From the NCBI GenBank assembly GCA_963797255.1, contig CAWCOV010000015.1, positions 310,001 through 374,000 on the forward strand: a DNA stretch of 64,000 bases, in the 5' to 3' direction. This document shows positions 28,287-37,988 of this stretch, in pieces (positions within the stretch are counted from its first letter, which is position 1; every line of letters starts with the position of its first letter). The notes beneath the pieces were generated by a model, which made no database searches, had not been told where the DNA came from, and saw only the letters and a program-made list of their open reading frames with translations. Source of the stretch: JANXZS01 sp963797255. Lineage in GTDB: Bacteria > Acidobacteriota > Terriglobia > Terriglobales > Acidobacteriaceae. A program made the position numbers and the translations under genes.

Positions 28287-30995
28287 ATGCCACAGGATCC
28301 AGAATCAGCAAGGTTAGAAGAGGCTCGTACCGCCAATAAACCGTGGAGAAAGTGGGGCCCATATCTTAGCGAGCGGCAGTGGGGTACCGTGCGCGAAGAC
28401 TATAGCGAGAATGGTAATGCGTGGGACTACTTCACGCACGATCAGGCTCGATCGCGGGCATATCACTGGGGTGAAGACGGCCTGGCCGGAATCAGCGATG
28501 ACAAACAAAAGCTTTGCTTTAGTGTTGCGCTTTGGAATGGCAAGGACCCCATCCTAAAAGAACGAATGTTCGGTTTGACGAACAGCGAAGCCAACCACGG
28601 TGAGGACGTTAAGGAATATTACTTCTATCTTGACAGCACTCCGACGCACTCCTACATGAAGTATTTGTACAAGTATCCGCAGGCTGCTTTTCCTTACGTT
28701 GACCTGATCGAAGGGAATAAGCGTCGCAACCGTGGCGACATGGAGTATGAACTGCTGGATACCGGAATCTTCAATGAAGACCGCTACTTCGACGTCTTTG
28801 TGGAGTACTCCAAGGAGACGCCGGAGGATCTGCTCATTCAGATCAGCGTCACAAATCGCGGTCCTGAGCCGGCCACATTACACGTTCTGCCCACTCTGTG
28901 GTTTCGCAATACATGGACATGGTGGCCGGATTCGCCAAAACCTTCCTTGAAGCAAATCAAAGGTGAGAAAGGGACCCAAGCCGTCTCAGCTTCACACACG
29001 GAGCTTGGGGATCGCTTTCTGTATTGTGAAGGCGATGTCCCACTACTGTTCACAGAGAATGAGACAAACAACGAACGGGTCTTCGGGACAGCCAATGGTT
29101 CCCCGTACGTTAAAGACGGGATTAACAATTACGTAGTGAATGGAAATCAACAGGCCGTAAATCCGGAGAAGAAGGGGACGAAATCTTCGGCACATTACGA
29201 GGTGAATGTAGGGGCGGGAAAGACCGCCACAATTCGTCTGCGGCTCAGCGATCTGGCACCTGCATCCATGGGCGATCCCTTCAAGAAATTTGCGGAGACC
29301 ATGCAAATTCGGCAGCGTGAGGCGGATCTGTTCTACGCATCCATTACGCCGAAAAGTGCCAGCGAAGATAGGGCTCTCGTAATGCGCCAGGCACTTGCTG
29401 GGATGCTGTGGTCGAAACAGTTCTTCTTCTTCGACGTTGACCTATGGCTCGTAGAACATGGCAGAGATCCAATGAATCCGGGGACGCACTCTATGCGGAA
29501 CAGCGAATGGTTCCACATGATAAACGAGCACATCATCTCGATGCCGGACAAATGGGAGTACCCATGGTATGCGGCCTGGGATTTGGCATTTCACTGCGTC
29601 GCGCTCTCGACGGTTGATACGGACTTCGCCAAAGAACAGCTGGACTTGATGCTGCAGGAATTCTTCCTACACCCGACCGGTCAGATCCCGGCATACGAGT
29701 GGAACTTCAGTGATGTCAATCCGCCTGTCCATGCGTGGGCCACCATTTTCCTTTATCGAACAGACCAGGCTTTTAAAGGGAAGGGGGACATCGAATTCCT
29801 CAAGCGCTCGTTTGCCAAGCTGACGCTGAATTTCAGCTGGTGGGTGAACCGCAAGGATCGGTTTGGCAAGAATTTGTTTGAGGGCGGATTTCTGGGGTTG
29901 GACAACATTGGCGTTTTCGATCGCAGCGCGCCGCTACCCACAGGTGGAAGCCTTGAGCAGGCGGACGGAACGGCATGGGTTTCGATGTTCTCGCAGAATA
30001 TGTTGGAGATCGCCGTGGAGTTGGCAGCCCATGACCCTATGTACGAAGACATGGCGCTGAAGTTTGCGGAGCATTTTATCTGGATCGCACGTGCGATGAA
30101 TCAAACCGGGCCGGAAGGCATGTGGGACGAGGAGGATGGTTTTTACTATGACGTACTGCGCCTGCCCGACGGAAGTGCCAGGCGGCTCAAGGTTCGCTCT
30201 ATGGTCGGACTTCTGCCCTTGTGTGCAACTACGGTGATTGATCCGTGGCAGCGCGAACGCGTACCGCGGTTGGTGAAAACAATACGTGAACGCATGGAGC
30301 GCATGCCCGAGCTGCGCGACAGCATTCATGCCACGGGGCTTGGTCATTTGGGATATGCCGAGCGTGGGATCGCGGCGCTGGTGAATGAAGAGAGATTACG
30401 CAGAATTCTCACGCGCATGCTCGATGAGAACGAATTTTTGAGCCCCCACGGCATACGGGCGCTTTCCCGCTACCATGAGGACCATCCGTTCGTCGTCAAC
30501 GTTCAAGGCCAGGATTACCGTGTGAATTATCTTCCGGCGGAGTCCGACACCGGTATGTTTGGCGGCAACTCCAACTGGCGCGGGCCTGTCTGGATGCCGG
30601 TCAACGCTATTCTGATCCGCGCTTTGTTGTCGTACTACCTCTATTACGGCGACAACTTCAAAATCGAGTGTCCCACGGGCTCGGGCAAGTTGATGAACCT
30701 GTTCGAGGTGGCGCGAGAAATAGCGAATCGGTTGGAAGGCATATTTCTGCGCGACAAGTCCGGCCGGCGACCGGTGTATGGAGGTACGGAGAAATTCCAA
30801 ACGGATCCCGAGTGGAAGGATTACATCTTGTTCTACGAATACTTTCACGGAGACAACGGGGCAGGTCTGGGTGCCAGTCACCAGACGGGATGGACCGGGG
30901 TGGTGGCGAAACTCATTGACCTTTTTGGCCGCGTCGAGGGGCAGCAGCTTTTGGATGCGGGTAAGGCAGGCGCCTTCAAGTCAGAAAAGTCTTAG
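28287..30995 (+). CDS. GH63/MGH1-like glycoside hydrolase
   Basis: A 902-residue protein with an (alpha/alpha)6-barrel glycosidase region like GH63 mannosyl/glucosyl hydrolases (MGH1-like). The N-terminal third is beta-rich (YHWGEDGLAGISDD, SVTNRGPEPATLHVLPTLWF). The barrel includes KWEYPWYAAWDLAFHCVAL with the conserved W-D pair, GQIPAYEWNFSDVNPPVHAW, and GNSNWRGPVWMPVNAIL. There is no signal peptide, so it is probably cytoplasmic. GH63 enzymes act on alpha-glucosides or related osmolytes; the substrate here is unknown. The start at 28287 is chosen because GGAGGAG lies 6-7 nt upstream; an in-frame upstream Met at 28179 adds 36 residues of unrelated sequence. Confidence 0.85.
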   Translation: MPQDPESARLEEARTANKPWRKWGPYLSERQWGTVREDYSENGNAWDYFTHDQARSRAYHWGEDGLAGISDDKQKLCFSVALWNGKDPILKERMFGLTNSEANHGEDVKEYYFYLDSTPTHSYMKYLYKYPQAAFPYVDLIEGNKRRNRGDMEYELLDTGIFNEDRYFDVFVEYSKETPEDLLIQISVTNRGPEPATLHVLPTLWFRNTWTWWPDSPKPSLKQIKGEKGTQAVSASHTELGDRFLYCEGDVPLLFTENETNNERVFGTANGSPYVKDGINNYVVNGNQQAVNPEKKGTKSSAHYEVNVGAGKTATIRLRLSDLAPASMGDPFKKFAETMQIRQREADLFYASITPKSASEDRALVMRQALAGMLWSKQFFFFDVDLWLVEHGRDPMNPGTHSMRNSEWFHMINEHIISMPDKWEYPWYAAWDLAFHCVALSTVDTDFAKEQLDLMLQEFFLHPTGQIPAYEWNFSDVNPPVHAWATIFLYRTDQAFKGKGDIEFLKRSFAKLTLNFSWWVNRKDRFGKNLFEGGFLGLDNIGVFDRSAPLPTGGSLEQADGTAWVSMFSQNMLEIAVELAAHDPMYEDMALKFAEHFIWIARAMNQTGPEGMWDEEDGFYYDVLRLPDGSARRLKVRSMVGLLPLCATTVIDPWQRERVPRLVKTIRERMERMPELRDSIHATGLGHLGYAERGIAALVNEERLRRILTRMLDENEFLSPHGIRALSRYHEDHPFVVNVQGQDYRVNYLPAESDTGMFGGNSNWRGPVWMPVNAILIRALLSYYLYYGDNFKIECPTGSGKLMNLFEVAREIANRLEGIFLRDKSGRRPVYGGTEKFQTDPEWKDYILFYEYFHGDNGAGLGASHQTGWTGVVAKLIDLFGRVEGQQLLDAGKAGAFKSEKS

Positions 30996-31023
30996 GAATA
31001 GCAGAGAGTATTGTCTTCAAGGT

Positions 31024-31048
31024 GCCCTCAACTTATGGGAAGTTGGGC
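31024..31048. terminator. Weak hairpin between convergent genes
   Basis: GCC plus CAACTT (31024-31034, with two unpaired bases) can pair with AAGTTG plus GGC (31040-31048) around a 5-nt loop. It sits between the stop of the GH63-like gene and the stop of the minus-strand MFS gene. It may act as a shared terminator but lacks a clear U tract. Confidence 0.35.
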
Positions 31049-32295
31049 TAGACAGCCGGTGCGTTTCGTTCAAGAGTCTCTGGCAGCAACAGCGCCAGAA
31101 CGGCTGCTGAAGCGAACGCGAGAGCGCTTGCACTGAAAGCCCAGACGAGGCCATAACGTTCACTAATAGCGCCGATAGTTATGGGGGCCAGAGCGCTTAG
31201 GCCTCGCGCGACATTGTAGGAAATTCCAAGGGCCGTCGCGCGAACCTGCGTGGGGAAGATCTCGCTGCCGATGATTCCAGAGCCCGTGAAGAAACCGGTG
31301 CCGAAGAATGCCGTAATCGACGCGAAGAGAAGAATTACGGATGGTCGTCGAGCAGCGGCGAAAAACGGGACGAAGACCGCGGCGGCGGCGAGGTAGCCAA
31401 CGAAGGCGGGTCTGCGGCCGAAGCGATCAGCGATTGCTCCAAAGAACAGGTAACCCGGGAGCATTCCGCAGAGGTTAAGGATCACCAGGAACCCAGTCAG
31501 GCTGAGAGTAGCGAATCCTCGTCCGCCCTGCGCGACGGGCAGGACCAGATAGGCGGGAATCCAGGTGAACAAACCCCACCAGCCGAACATGCCAAAAGCG
31601 TTCGTAAGGGTGAGGATGCAAAGCGGTCGCAGGGATCGTCTCAAGGCTTGACGCTTTTCGCCGGGCAGGGAAGTAGCGCGCGAGTTTTCCCAAACTGGTG
31701 GTTCAGGAACACTGCGTTGAATCCAAAAGACGACTGCCGCGGGCAGAATGCCAACAAAGAAGACCCATCGCCAATTTGCGTGCGCGAGAATGATTCCCGC
31801 AACTACAGCGGAGAGCGCGTAGCCCACGGCCCAACTGCTTTGTACAATCCCCAGAGCGCGTCCTCGCAAGGACGCTGGCCAGGTTTCTGCCACGAGAGTG
31901 GCGCCCGTATTCCACTCGCCGCCCATGCCGAGGCCAAGAAGAAAGCGACACACTGCGAGCGCGAGAATACTTGTCGACAGTCCGCATGCAAAAGTAAAGA
32001 CCGAGTAGACCAGAATGCTCGCGCTAAGCATTCGTCGTCGTCCGAATCGGTCAGCGAGTACGCCGAAGAGAAGGCCGCCTAATGCGGAGGCCGCCAGCGT
32101 GAGTGCGTTCAGTGAGCCTGCCGTTGTTCGGCTCATGCCAAAGGCTCTCATGAGCGTGGCGAGCACGATCGAGTAGAGCATTACATCGAAGGCGTCCAGC
32201 ATCCATCCCAGACTTGCGGCCACGACGACACGGCGCTGCGCGGAGGTAGCGGCGCTCCAGCGAAAGGTCGGAACATGAGAGTCTGGGTAGTTCAT
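31048..32295 (-). CDS. MFS transporter of the metabolite:H+ symporter type
   Basis: A 415-residue, 12-helix MFS transporter of the acid/sugar symporter type. Helix 1 contains GWMLDAFDVMLYSIV (the aspartates are typical of aromatic-acid or sialate symporters). Motif A appears as GVLADRFGRRRML and again as GAIADRFGRRPAF after the central loop. RFLLGLGMGGEWNTGATLVAE in helix 4 is typical of this family. The gene is divergent, with a 106-nt gap, from a hydantoinase/oxoprolinase pair, which suggests it imports the substrate of those enzymes. The substrate itself is not evident. Likely an uptake permease. Confidence 0.88.
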   Translation of the reverse strand: MNYPDSHVPTFRWSAATSAQRRVVVAASLGWMLDAFDVMLYSIVLATLMRAFGMSRTTAGSLNALTLAASALGGLLFGVLADRFGRRRMLSASILVYSVFTFACGLSTSILALAVCRFLLGLGMGGEWNTGATLVAETWPASLRGRALGIVQSSWAVGYALSAVVAGIILAHANWRWVFFVGILPAAVVFWIQRSVPEPPVWENSRATSLPGEKRQALRRSLRPLCILTLTNAFGMFGWWGLFTWIPAYLVLPVAQGGRGFATLSLTGFLVILNLCGMLPGYLFFGAIADRFGRRPAFVGYLAAAAVFVPFFAAARRPSVILLFASITAFFGTGFFTGSGIIGSEIFPTQVRATALGISYNVARGLSALAPITIGAISERYGLVWAFSASALAFASAAVLALLLPETLERNAPAV

Positions 32296-32401
32296 GGACT
32301 AGTCGGCGTCTCAGATTTTCGAGCGCTGAGTCTCCAATGTCTCATCCTCGAATGTAGTGGGTCTAGAGGGAGCGGTTCGCAACTGATATGTTGGCTGTGG
32401 A

Positions 32402-34429
32402 ATGACTCTGGGCAAAAAGAGACTCATCGTCGGCATCGACACGGGCGGCACCTTCACGGACTGCGTCTATCGCGTTGGCGGTCGGCTCACGGTGCTAAAG
32501 CTCCCTTCCACGCCGGAGGATCCAGGTCGCGCGATTCTGAACGCGATTGATCGCATTGTTGAGCAAGTGGGGCCGGCATTCCTGGATATTCGCCACGGCA
32601 CGACTGTAGCGACCAATGCGCTGTTAGAACGCAAGGGCGCGCGTGTAGCATTTGTAACCACCGAGGGCTTTGAGGACACGCTGGCCATTGGGCGTCAGGC
32701 GAGACCGAGCCTATACGATTGGAATCTGCACCGGCCAAAGCCATTGGCTGAACAGGAGTGTTGTTTCGGAGTGTCCGAGCGGATTGCTCCTGACGGCACG
32801 GTGCTCCGTGCTCCCACCGACGCCGAACTAAAAGACCTGCGAAATCGAGTGCGCGCTTCGCGGGCGGAGTCTATCGCAGTTTCTCTTTTGTTTTCCTTCG
32901 TTAACCCGGCACATGAACATGCTGTGTCGGAGGCACTTGCGACGCTGGGACTGCCGCTCTCTCTGTCTCACCAGATCCTGCCGGAATTTCGCGAATACGA
33001 ACGCGCGGCTACTGTCACGCTGAACGCATACATCGCTCCGAGAATGCAGCACTATATCGACGGCCTGCAACGCAATCTTGCAGGCCGAGGAGCACGTCTC
33101 AGCATCATGCAATCTTCCGGCGGCATTCTCTCGGCAGAAGGAGCGGCGCGAGAGCCTGTGCGTACTATTCTCTCCGGTCCGGCAGGAGGAATGATTGGCG
33201 CGTTGGCCGTGGCGAGAGCGGTGGGTATTGAGAAAGTCCTCAGCTTCGACATGGGCGGAACTTCTACCGACGTTGCGCTGCTGGATACGACACTCGAACC
33301 ACCCACCAGCATTGAGGGCGAGGTGGGCGGGCTTCCCGTGGGTGTGCCGATGCTCGACATACATACTGCCGGCGCGGGCGGAGGGTCGCTGGCACGTATC
33401 GACGCATCTGGCGCATTGCAGGTTGGGCCACAGTCTGCCGGGGCTGACCCCGGTCCGGCATGCTATGGACGCGGCGAGTTAGCCACCGTGACGGACGCCA
33501 ACGTGGTACTTGGCCGGCTGCATCCTCAATACTTTCTTGGCGGGGCGATGCTGTTGGACGTCGAGCGCGCAAAGAATGCGTTAAAGAGACTATGGGACGA
33601 GAGTGGTGGCTTCGGAACGGTCGAGGAACTGGCTGAGGGTATTGTGCGGGTGACCAACGCCCGCATGGAGAGCGCTTTGCGCCGTGTTTCCGTTGAGCGG
33701 GGGCACGATCCGCGCGGTTTCGCATTACTGGGCTTTGGCGGTGCGGGGCCGTTGCATGCATGCGCCCTGGCTGCCGCGATGGGAATGCGGAAGGTCGTTG
33801 TGCCAGCGGCTCCGGGTGCACTGTCGGCACTTGGCATTCTTGACGCTGATCTGCGCCGCGAGTATTCGCGCACTGTAATGCTTGCACCAGGTAGTCCTCG
33901 CATCGCGCAGGTTTATAAGGATATGGAATCGGAGGCCCGAACAGCTTTTCGAGCGGAGGGAACATCGCCGATATTAGTGCGTTCGGCAGACCTTCGGTAT
34001 CAAGGGCAGGGTTTTGAGTTGCGGGTCGAGTGGGGCGGCGATGCAATCGCGCGATTCCATAAACTGCATGCGAAGTCTTACGGCTATTCGGATCAAGAGC
34101 GTGGGGTGGAGATCGTCACACTCCGCGTGCAGGCAGTGGTTCGAACGCACAGACCCCGATCGGCTAAAACGAAGCTCATTCCCGGCGATGGCCGCCATGC
34201 TCGCATCGGCGCGCATCGGATATTTGAAGGAGGCCGATGGCGGCGCGCTGGACTTTACGACCGGTCTCTCTTGAGGCCGGGTGACCGCATCTCGGGTCCC
34301 GCTGTAATCGTGGAACTGAGCGCCACCACTTTTCTTCCCACGGGTTGGTCCGCGCGAACGGACTGTCTCGGCAATATGGTGCTAACAGCGGATTCGAAAT
34401 TTGGTTCGCAGATAGGAGGCCGCTATTGA
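32402..34429 (+). CDS. hyuA: Hydantoinase/5-oxoprolinase A subunit (HyuA type)
   Basis: A 675-residue ATP-dependent amidohydrolase subunit of the HyuA family (N-methylhydantoinase A, 5-oxoprolinase, acetone carboxylase beta-like). The N-terminal phosphate-binding loop VGIDTGGTFTD (10-20) and a second copy FDMGGTSTDVAL mark the ASKHA-type fold. HGTTVATNALLERKGA is the family signature. It overlaps the B-subunit gene by four bases (TTGA), typical of co-translated heterodimer subunits. The reaction is probably ATP-driven opening of a cyclic amide such as a hydantoin or 5-oxoproline. An MFS importer is divergent. The exact substrate cannot be decided. Confidence 0.93.
   Translation: MTLGKKRLIVGIDTGGTFTDCVYRVGGRLTVLKLPSTPEDPGRAILNAIDRIVEQVGPAFLDIRHGTTVATNALLERKGARVAFVTTEGFEDTLAIGRQARPSLYDWNLHRPKPLAEQECCFGVSERIAPDGTVLRAPTDAELKDLRNRVRASRAESIAVSLLFSFVNPAHEHAVSEALATLGLPLSLSHQILPEFREYERAATVTLNAYIAPRMQHYIDGLQRNLAGRGARLSIMQSSGGILSAEGAAREPVRTILSGPAGGMIGALAVARAVGIEKVLSFDMGGTSTDVALLDTTLEPPTSIEGEVGGLPVGVPMLDIHTAGAGGGSLARIDASGALQVGPQSAGADPGPACYGRGELATVTDANVVLGRLHPQYFLGGAMLLDVERAKNALKRLWDESGGFGTVEELAEGIVRVTNARMESALRRVSVERGHDPRGFALLGFGGAGPLHACALAAAMGMRKVVVPAAPGALSALGILDADLRREYSRTVMLAPGSPRIAQVYKDMESEARTAFRAEGTSPILVRSADLRYQGQGFELRVEWGGDAIARFHKLHAKSYGYSDQERGVEIVTLRVQAVVRTHRPRSAKTKLIPGDGRHARIGAHRIFEGGRWRRAGLYDRSLLRPGDRISGPAVIVELSATTFLPTGWSARTDCLGNMVLTADSKFGSQIGGRY
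34414..34428 (+). promoter_or_regulatory. Ribosome site with TTG start of hyuB
   Basis: A perfect AGGAGG (34414-34419) lies 6 nt before TTG (34426-34428), inside the end of hyuA. This sets the hyuB start at a TTG codon that overlaps the hyuA stop; the in-frame ATG at 34345 lies within the hyuA coding sequence and is not supported. Confidence 0.75.
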
Positions 34430-36006
34430 GGAAGTTGTCAGCCGATCCCGCTGAGATAGCGGTGCTAGGGCATGCGCTGCATTCCGTAGCGGTGGAGATG
34501 GGCGCGGCGCTGCGTCGAACAGCATTCTCTCCCAATATCAAAGAGCGGCGCGATTATTCGTCGGCCGTGTTCTCTGCTGATGGCGATCTGATCGCTATGG
34601 GCGACGACATGCCGGTCCACCTGGGATCTATGCCCATGTCGGTGAGTGCGGCATTGTCTGCGATGCATTTCAGGCGCGGCGATGTGGCTATGCTCAATGA
34701 TCCGTATTGCGGCGGAACCCATCTTCCTGACATTACGATGGTCGCACCCGTCTTTCTGCGCGGTGGCACTAAGCCGGCATTTTTCGTTGCCAATCGCGCG
34801 CATCACGCCGATGTAGGCGGCATGTATCCGGGTTCCATGGGACCGTGCCGGGAGATTGTGCAGGAAGGAATTCGAATTCCACCGGTCAAGCTGATGAATG
34901 AAGGAAAGCTGGATAAGCAGATCCTGGCGATTCTACTGGCTAATGTACGTACGCCACGGGAGCGGGAAGGCGACCTGACTGCGCAGCTTGGAGCTTGTCG
35001 CATCGGCATTGCGCGGATGTTGGAGTTGGTGCTTCGCTTTGGTCACGCCCGCCTGCTTCGCGGAGTTCGACTGATGATTGAGGGATCAGAGAAGCTAACG
35101 CGTGGGGTTCTCGCCGAACTGCCAGCGGGGAAGTGGCATGCCGAAGACTTTCTCGATGACGATGGAGTTCGACCGGACCCGATTGGCATTCGTGTCGCGG
35201 TTCACAATGATCCTGTCCGCCGTTGCGCGGTGGTGGACTTCACAGGTACGGATGCGCAGGTTCCAGGCGGCCTCAACGCCGTTTATGCGATTACGTGGTC
35301 AGCGGTCTTCTATGTATTTCGTTGTCTGCTGCCTGCAGACGCGATCGCCACTGCCGGCCTAATGCGGCCAGTGCTGGTTATTGCGCCGAAAGGAAGCATT
35401 GTGAATGCCATGCCTCCTGCCGCGGTCGCGGGCGGCAACGTAGAGACCTCGCAGCGAATTGTCGATACTGTTTTGAAGGCTCTTGCACAAGTAATTCCCG
35501 ACAAGATTCCGGCTGCCAGCGCAGGCACGATGAACAATTTGACGATCGGGGGAATCGATCCGCGGTCGGGGATGCCGTATACCTACTACGAGACCATCGC
35601 CGGTGGTTTGGGAGGATCGCCCTCAAGTCCCGGCGCGAGCGGTCATCACGCTCACATGACGAACTCTCTTAACACTCCGATTGAAGCGCTAGAATACGCA
35701 TTTCCATTTCGCGTGTTGCGCTACGCACTTCGTCGTGAATCTGGAGGAGCGGGCAAAAATCGCGGCGGCGACGGCATAGTGCGAGAGATTGAGTTGCTCG
35801 GCGATGCGCAGGTCACGCTCCTCGCCGATCGCCGACAAAAGCAACCATGGGGATTGGCGGGTGGAGAGGACGGTGCGGCCGGAAAATCGATCGTAATTCA
35901 GAATCGCAGGGAACAGGCTCTCCCCGGTAAATGTACCCGCGAACTAACCGCTGGAAGCGGACTGCGCATTGAGTCGCCCGGCGGGGGCGGCTGGGGTAAG
36001 CCATAA
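34426..36006 (+). CDS. hyuB: Hydantoinase/5-oxoprolinase B subunit (HyuB type)
   Basis: A 526-residue subunit of the HyuB family, partner of HyuA. Conserved phrases are SPNIKERRDYSSAVF near the N-terminus, MLNDPYCGGTHLPDITM, ANRAHHADVGG (the likely metal/substrate histidines), TMNNLTIGG, and the C-terminal RGGDGIVREIELL and GGGGWGKP. The start is a TTG at 34426 with AGGAGG 6 nt upstream, overlapping the hyuA stop by 4 nt. Together the subunits should hydrolyse a cyclic amide with ATP. The length fits the family. Confidence 0.93.
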   Translation: MRKLSADPAEIAVLGHALHSVAVEMGAALRRTAFSPNIKERRDYSSAVFSADGDLIAMGDDMPVHLGSMPMSVSAALSAMHFRRGDVAMLNDPYCGGTHLPDITMVAPVFLRGGTKPAFFVANRAHHADVGGMYPGSMGPCREIVQEGIRIPPVKLMNEGKLDKQILAILLANVRTPREREGDLTAQLGACRIGIARMLELVLRFGHARLLRGVRLMIEGSEKLTRGVLAELPAGKWHAEDFLDDDGVRPDPIGIRVAVHNDPVRRCAVVDFTGTDAQVPGGLNAVYAITWSAVFYVFRCLLPADAIATAGLMRPVLVIAPKGSIVNAMPPAAVAGGNVETSQRIVDTVLKALAQVIPDKIPAASAGTMNNLTIGGIDPRSGMPYTYYETIAGGLGGSPSSPGASGHHAHMTNSLNTPIEALEYAFPFRVLRYALRRESGGAGKNRGGDGIVREIELLGDAQVTLLADRRQKQPWGLAGGEDGAAGKSIVIQNRREQALPGKCTRELTAGSGLRIESPGGGGWGKP

Positions 36007-36109
36007 GCAGTCGGTCAGTATATCGGAAACTGGTCGGCAGGCGGCAAGCGCTTTCTTGTGAGGTACGGATAACGCGAGAGCAGAATGCGATTCGCCAGGA
36101 CCTTGCAAT

Positions 36110-37564
36110 TTAGTCTGACAGTGCTGCATTCAGATCAGGATCGATTGTCAGGATCGAATTGGTGTTGGTTAGTTCGAACAGAGTGAGTAACCGTTTGCCC
36201 GGTGCAACCAGATGAAGTTTTCCGCCAAGCGTTTTCATCTTACCGTGAAGCACTATCAGTAAGCCCAGTCCAGCGCTGTCAGCATAATGAATGCCGGAAA
36301 GGTCAAGAACAAGCTTTCGGGTTCCCCCATCTGAAATCTTATTCAAAGTAGATTCAATCTCGCGAAGTTGTGTACCCAAAACCAAACTACCCACAAGTCT
36401 AACTACGACGTTTTCTCCATCGACTTGTTCGACATCCGCTGTAATGCTTTTGGCGTTGAGCTTTTCCCTCGCACTTGCGGAACGGAGTTCCTCCAATTCA
36501 ATCTTTAGTCGATGCAAATCGGTGCACATTTCGGACGCATGTTGATATCGCAGGTTGCGATCTTTTTCCAAGGCCTTTTCGATAATCCGTTCCAACTCAT
36601 GGTGCACATTGGAATTGATTCGACCGGGTGGGGTCGGCACCTCCTCCAAAATCGCTTTTAAGATCGCAGAGTTATTCTCACCGCGAAATGGCAACGCACC
36701 GGATGCCATCTCGTAAAGCACTGTGCCGAAAGAGAACAAATCAGTCCGTGCATCCAGCTCTTCGGCGCGTGTTTGTTCGGGTGACATGTACGAAATCGTG
36801 CCCATGGGTGCTCCGGTGTCACTCAGGTGTAGTTCGTCAATTCTGATTCGTGGTGCTGTGGGCGATGGGATGCGGGCAGGCGACGAAGCTGATTGCTGGA
36901 CTTTTGCCAGGCCGAAATCGAGGATCTTCACACGCCCACGCTCTGTGACAAAAATGTTCGCGGGTTTAATGTCGCGATGAACAATTCCTTTGGAGTGAGC
37001 AGCGTCCAGGGCGTCCGCTATCTGTAACGCCATGTCAAGTAACGGCTTCATTTCGAGTGGCTTATGGTCCAAGTGTTGCTTGAGGGTGACGCCTGCGAGG
37101 AATTCCATTGCTATAAATGGGACGTCGCCTTGCCATCCGATCTCGTAGATGGTGCAGATTCCAGGATGATTCAAGGCCGAGGCTGCCTGGGCCTCGCGCT
37201 TAAAGCGGGCCGATGCCTGAAGATCCTTAGCGACCGCATCAGCTAGAAATTTCAAGGCGACAGGTCGCTGCAATACGGTATCTCTCGCCTTATAGACGAC
37301 ACCCATGCCACCCGTGCCGATCATCTCGACGATTTCGTAGTGGCCAAACTTACTTTCGGGAATAAAGGCTTTCGCAAGTAAGCCTAGGGGGCGCCGGTTG
37401 AGAAAGCTACCGGCAAGGGCGTCCTCTGCCAGAAGTTCCTCAACCATCTGCTTTGTCTCGGGATCATCGTGACACTTCTCACGCAGGAATGCATCTCGTT
37501 CTGCAGGCTGAAGGTCCAAAGCGGCTTCGAACAACTGCTCGACCAGTTCTCTCTGATTAGCCAT
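36110..37564 (-). CDS. Serine/threonine kinase fused to a C-terminal STAS domain
   Basis: A 484-residue cytoplasmic protein. Residues 1-65 are a helical segment typical of acidobacterial kinases (AERDAFLREKC). The Hanks-type kinase follows: Gly loop GTGGMG (83-88), Lys105 in VALKFL, catalytic HRDIKPAN (196-203), DFG (217-219), activation-loop end YMSPEQ, and DLFSFGTVLYEMASGALPF. All key residues are present. From about 377 to the end a STAS domain of the SpoIIAA type appears, with LDLSGIHYADSAGLGLL carrying the expected Asp429-Ser430 phospho-acceptor position. There is no transmembrane segment and no TPR or propeller tail, which are the usual partners. The gene is divergent from an ECF sigma factor, so a role in partner switching is plausible but inferred. 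Confidence 0.88.
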   Translation of the reverse strand: MANQRELVEQLFEAALDLQPAERDAFLREKCHDDPETKQMVEELLAEDALAGSFLNRRPLGLLAKAFIPESKFGHYEIVEMIGTGGMGVVYKARDTVLQRPVALKFLADAVAKDLQASARFKREAQAASALNHPGICTIYEIGWQGDVPFIAMEFLAGVTLKQHLDHKPLEMKPLLDMALQIADALDAAHSKGIVHRDIKPANIFVTERGRVKILDFGLAKVQQSASSPARIPSPTAPRIRIDELHLSDTGAPMGTISYMSPEQTRAEELDARTDLFSFGTVLYEMASGALPFRGENNSAILKAILEEVPTPPGRINSNVHHELERIIEKALEKDRNLRYQHASEMCTDLHRLKIELEELRSASAREKLNAKSITADVEQVDGENVVVRLVGSLVLGTQLREIESTLNKISDGGTRKLVLDLSGIHYADSAGLGLLIVLHGKMKTLGGKLHLVAPGKRLLTLFELTNTNSILTIDPDLNAALSD

Positions 37565-37988
37565 GATCTCACTCGAAGTGATATCGGCCAGGACAGTAAC
37601 AAGTCCGGAAGGTCAACTTGCGTCCCAAGCATGTTAGCGCGATTCACAGAACAAAGGTACGTGGCAACGGACCTTGGATAGAAGATTGCTAGCTTTGCTA
37701 ACAATGAATCCGTGAAGTTCAATTATGGAGTGCAACTTCTTGATTCAAATTTATTTGCCCTTTGTGGGGTATCTGCATCTAAGTGCACGCGTTGTCCTAC
37801 CCGAACACAACCAGGATCGAGTTAATCGATCGAAAGTATGTTGCTGGATAGATCCCACGTGTTAGCCTTGCGCCAACGGTTGGGGTGTGGGATAGCTGGG
37901 CCTTCATTTATAGCCGCTCCAACTAAAAGTTCGGCTTGGGCAGAAGAAGGCATACGGGATTCTCAAATCCAGTGAGAGCGTGAACGAC
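37565..37988. other. Divergent promoter region between kinase-STAS and ECF sigma genes
   Basis: This 424-nt gap must hold promoters for both genes. I find no recognisable gene and no convincing consensus promoter. AT-rich sequence occurs around 37690-37760. No RNA gene or long inverted repeat was recognised. Confidence 0.4.

Noticed and set aside
33264..34046. 260-codon open frame antisense to hyuA
   Set aside because: Composition is Arg/Pro/Ser-rich as expected from GC-rich antisense; hyuA is fully explained on the plus strand.
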